From JBAZCO01 sp041654915 (GTDB lineage: Bacteria > Bacillota > Clostridia > Christensenellales > DTU072): 16,155 nt of DNA. The notes beneath the pieces were generated by a model. That model was not told the origin of the DNA. It did no database searches and worked only from the letters and a program-made list of their open reading frames with translations. Every line of letters begins with the position of its first letter. The first letter of the stretch is position 1. The position numbers and the translations under genes were made by a program. Location: contig JBAZCO010000030.1 in the NCBI GenBank assembly GCA_041654915.1, positions 1-16,155 on the forward strand, written 5' to 3'. This document shows positions 13,814 through 16,155 of the stretch, piece by piece.

Positions 13814-16155
13814 TTAGTTTCCCGTGTTCTGCCTTTTTCTTATAATAGCTATAACTGCTGCCACAATAGCGCCAATTAGCACAGCGCTGCCCGCTCCAAT
13901 TCCCACATATAGCCAAACGCTCTTATCGTCCTTATCACTTGGTGGGGTGGGGTCGCTTGGGTCGGTAGGGTCGGGTGTTGGTTCTGGGTCGGGCGTTGGC
14001 TCGGGGTCGGGCGTTGGGTCTGGGTCGGGCGTTTGCGACTTTTCCTTTACCTCAAAGCTTGTTTGATAGTATATAGCCCCGCCAAGCCGTATTTCTACGC
14101 TAACAACTCCTGCCTCGGTGACCACATATATTCCGCCTTCCACCAACTCGCCGTTAATATAAAGTTCGGCGCTATCTTTTAGTCCTGCAATTGCCGATAT
14201 GGATATGACAAGCGGCGCATCATCAAGTACAATTTCGCCGTCCTCGGGGATATAATCGCCCAAATCAATTTCCAATTCACTTGCGTTTATCTTTGCATCT
14301 ATTATATAAGCATCGCTTTCGGCAAAAGTGTAGTTAGCATCGTTGGGCGTAAAGCGGATTGTATAGTTGTGTTTGCCGTACTTTAAAGTATATTCCTCTG
14401 TAAATACCCAAACTCCGTCCATATTGGGAAAAACTGAGAGCGCATTGGTAGCAATATCCTTGTCTAACAAGATAATATTATCCCTAAAGACAGCAACCGC
14501 CTCGCCAGACACAAATATTTTCGGCACTGCGGGTACAATGGTAACCACCGCCGATAAGGTTATATCCTCATAATGCTCCTTAGTCACTTTCACTCTAACT
14601 ATATACCCTTCCAACTTAACATACTGCGGTGGCTCGCCAACAAACTCACACTCCGCCCCGTTTGGCAAGGTGATGTCTAGGTCTGTAATAATTATTGGCA
14701 AACCGCTGTAAGACACACTACTATCGGAAAACACCACACCGTCTAACATTCCTTTTGTTACGGTAAGCGTGCCAACTATCGTGCTAATCTGGTAGTTGTT
14801 AGCGGTTGCCTCGGCAAAAATACTATATTGACCGGGAATATCTATCCCCGCTTGGTATTGACAAGAATAATCAACTTGCACAACTTGGGGCAGGTCATCG
14901 CCAAGCAAACCCACTATGAGCGAATTAAACACGGGCAAAGCCTCTGGATAACGCACCGTTGCCGCTTGCACTTGCACCGTGAGCGGGGCAGGAGTTATAT
15001 AAAAAGTAAAGGTGTTTTGGGGGAAGTAGTAATTGGTTGCGCCAAACGGAAGAGTGAGCGTAGCTTGAGCCGTATATTCGCCCACATCCTTAACTTCGCC
15101 GCTCACAGTAATTTTTGCACCAACGGGGTTGGTTGTCGGTTTTTGTGACATTAACTCCCCCTCTCCAATATTGCGTGCAATATTAAAAACTGCACCGTTA
15201 TAGACGGTACTTTCCGCTATATTCCAATCAATATACAAGGGTTTTGGGGATATCGACACGGCTCTGCCAACATTAATCAAGGTAAAGTCTATGCCGTCTG
15301 TGTTCTCTGCGCTATCGATATCGTATAAGTTTACTGTTAAGACACTATCGGTTGCGGTACTTATGTTAAAAACAATATCCTCTTCAATAATATTCCCGTC
15401 AAGTTCAAGCTCGACTGTTCTTGTGAATTTTTTGCCGACTTGCTTACCAAATACAAAGTTAGTCACACCGATATCATTCAAAACATCAATGGTAACCGCC
15501 GCTTTTTTCACTCTTAGCAATATTGCAGGTTGTACCATAATGTAGTTAGGGTTGTCGCTAGCATATGTAATACCATAGTCCCCCGGCAATTTAATTTCGG
15601 CAGGGATAGAGGTATAGGAGATATTGACTTTGTCACCCTCGAACACTTGTACCCCTTGGGTATAAAGAGGTTCAAGACTTTGCACAGAACCGTTATAGGT
15701 GAGGGGAGATAGCGTTGCCATAGTAATCTCTTTGGGATTAACTCTTATATCTCCCGTATCAACTGTCTTTTGATGGTAGTTTGGGTTGCCTGTGATAACG
15801 GCGCTTAGGTTGGAGTACAATCCAACATTAAGAACAGTAATAGTATCCCAATCATTAAATATATCATTATTATAATTATAGTTATATGTGATAGTAAAGG
15901 TCTCCCCGCTTGGTAAGTCTGTACTATCTATTTTTACCGTATAGGTGCGCCTTTCATAACCAAAGCTGTTTATCTGCTGTGTAGAGAGTGCCGCCTGTTC
16001 TGCATCCCCCTCAAAAAGCTTGAGTTGTATGGCTCCCAATGTGGCTTTTTGTATGCTGAAATCCAGCGTAGTTTGCCCCGCAAGAAAGTTGACGGTTTGG
16101 TTATAATTTAATATCAATTTATATTCTCCGCTATCTTTGGGCGCACTGCCTATTG
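13814..16155 (-). CDS. Membrane-anchored Ig-like (MBG/YDG-type) repeat surface protein, C-terminal part
   Basis: Large extracellular protein cut by the right edge: the frame stays open to 16155 (reading IGSAPKDSGEYKL), so the TTG at 16117 is not the true start. The 779 visible residues hold about six to eight beta-rich modules of 70-90 residues with MBG/YDG-type phrases such as SPLTYNGSVQSLEPLY, VKDVGEYTAQATL and IPGQYSIFAEATANNYQI, joined by KAAVTID and PAPLTVQVQ linkers. A spacer rich in Pro, Asp, Glu and Thr (PDPEPT units) follows, then one hydrophobic helix (about 748-771) and RKRQNTGN. This is a membrane anchor; no LPxTG sortase signal is present. The start, any signal peptide and full length are outside the window. 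The neighbouring lipoprotein is also predicted to be exposed, so the two may work together. The ligand is unknown. Confidence 0.85.
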   Translation of the reverse strand, partial: IGSAPKDSGEYKLILNYNQTVNFLAGQTTLDFSIQKATLGAIQLKLFEGDAEQAALSTQQINSFGYERRTYTVKIDSTDLPSGETFTITYNYNYNNDIFNDWDTITVLNVGLYSNLSAVITGNPNYHQKTVDTGDIRVNPKEITMATLSPLTYNGSVQSLEPLYTQGVQVFEGDKVNISYTSIPAEIKLPGDYGITYASDNPNYIMVQPAILLRVKKAAVTIDVLNDIGVTNFVFGKQVGKKFTRTVELELDGNIIEEDIVFNISTATDSVLTVNLYDIDSAENTDGIDFTLINVGRAVSISPKPLYIDWNIAESTVYNGAVFNIARNIGEGELMSQKPTTNPVGAKITVSGEVKDVGEYTAQATLTLPFGATNYYFPQNTFTFYITPAPLTVQVQAATVRYPEALPVFNSLIVGLLGDDLPQVVQVDYSCQYQAGIDIPGQYSIFAEATANNYQISTIVGTLTVTKGMLDGVVFSDSSVSYSGLPIIITDLDITLPNGAECEFVGEPPQYVKLEGYIVRVKVTKEHYEDITLSAVVTIVPAVPKIFVSGEAVAVFRDNIILLDKDIATNALSVFPNMDGVWVFTEEYTLKYGKHNYTIRFTPNDANYTFAESDAYIIDAKINASELEIDLGDYIPEDGEIVLDDAPLVISISAIAGLKDSAELYINGELVEGGIYVVTEAGVVSVEIRLGGAIYYQTSFEVKEKSQTPDPDPTPDPEPTPDPEPTPDPTDPSDPTPPSDKDDKSVWLYVGIGAGSAVLIGAIVAAVIAIIRKRQNTGN
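13944..14030 (+). repeat. G-rich 18-bp minisatellite coding the Pro-Asp linker, with G-quadruplex potential
   Basis: Three consecutive 18-bp units (13977-13994, 13995-14012, 14013-14030) encode the hexapeptide TPDPEP/TPDPDP on the minus strand. On the plus strand, G runs at 13944-13947, 13949-13952, 13959-13961, 13968-13970 and 13973-13975, and again at 14003-14029, fit the G3-loop1-7 quadruplex pattern. The unit is in frame, so copy-number change would only alter linker length. Confidence 0.8.

Noticed and set aside
13814..14035. Sortase anchoring of the Ig-like protein
   Set aside because: No LPxTG-like motif precedes the C-terminal helix; a plain membrane anchor with a basic tail fits.
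16115..16117. TTG at 16117 as the true start of the Ig-like protein gene
   Set aside because: The same frame stays open to the window edge with Ig-module sequence, and no signal peptide follows the TTG.

Overview
All twelve genes I can support lie on the minus strand, so the window is read right to left. Purine-rich Shine-Dalgarno sites (AAGGAG, GGAGG), sigma-A-type promoters, a SpoVT/AbrB regulator beside a SpoVB-type flippase and a MazG protein, and large BspA-like and Ig-like surface proteins point to a Bacillota (Firmicutes) bacterium, most likely an uncultured, gut-type member of Clostridia. That placement is inference. No plasmid, phage, transposase, CRISPR array, tRNA or rRNA was seen.

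Layout in order of transcription. (1) 16155-10857 is a surface-protein pair. The first gene, cut by the window edge, is a chain of Ig-like (MBG/YDG-type) modules with a Pro-Asp-Glu-Thr linker and a C-terminal membrane anchor. The second is a 916-residue lipoprotein with an InlB-type repeat and two blocks of BspA-type leucine-rich repeats. A strong intrinsic terminator follows. (2) 10735-9752 is a Na+/phosphate cotransporter without its usual PhoU domain. It ends inside a 40-bp tandem repeat array. (3) 9536-6523 is a likely transcription unit with a good promoter: luxS, an M29 aminopeptidase overlapping it by 8 bp, and a PlsC-type acyltransferase with a zinc-ribbon tail. A terminator-like hairpin follows and runs straight into the ribosome binding site of the next gene. 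(4) 6522-2433 is spoVT, a yabM/spoVB-type flippase, mazG and dus, tightly spaced or overlapping. The first three follow the order of B. subtilis spoVT-yabM-yabN; dus stands where yabO would follow. (5) 2401-1 is a glycolytic operon, pgk-tpiA-gpmI, with its own extended -10 promoter. gpmI leaves the window.

The core genes (glycolysis, spoVT block) look intact and ordinary. The most unusual points are the hairpin-embedded spoVT ribosome binding site, the MazG protein carrying what looks like half of a tetrapyrrole-methylase domain, the PhoU-less transporter ending in tandem repeats, and the luxS-aminopeptidase-acyltransferase unit. I did not find a convincing wholly new system.
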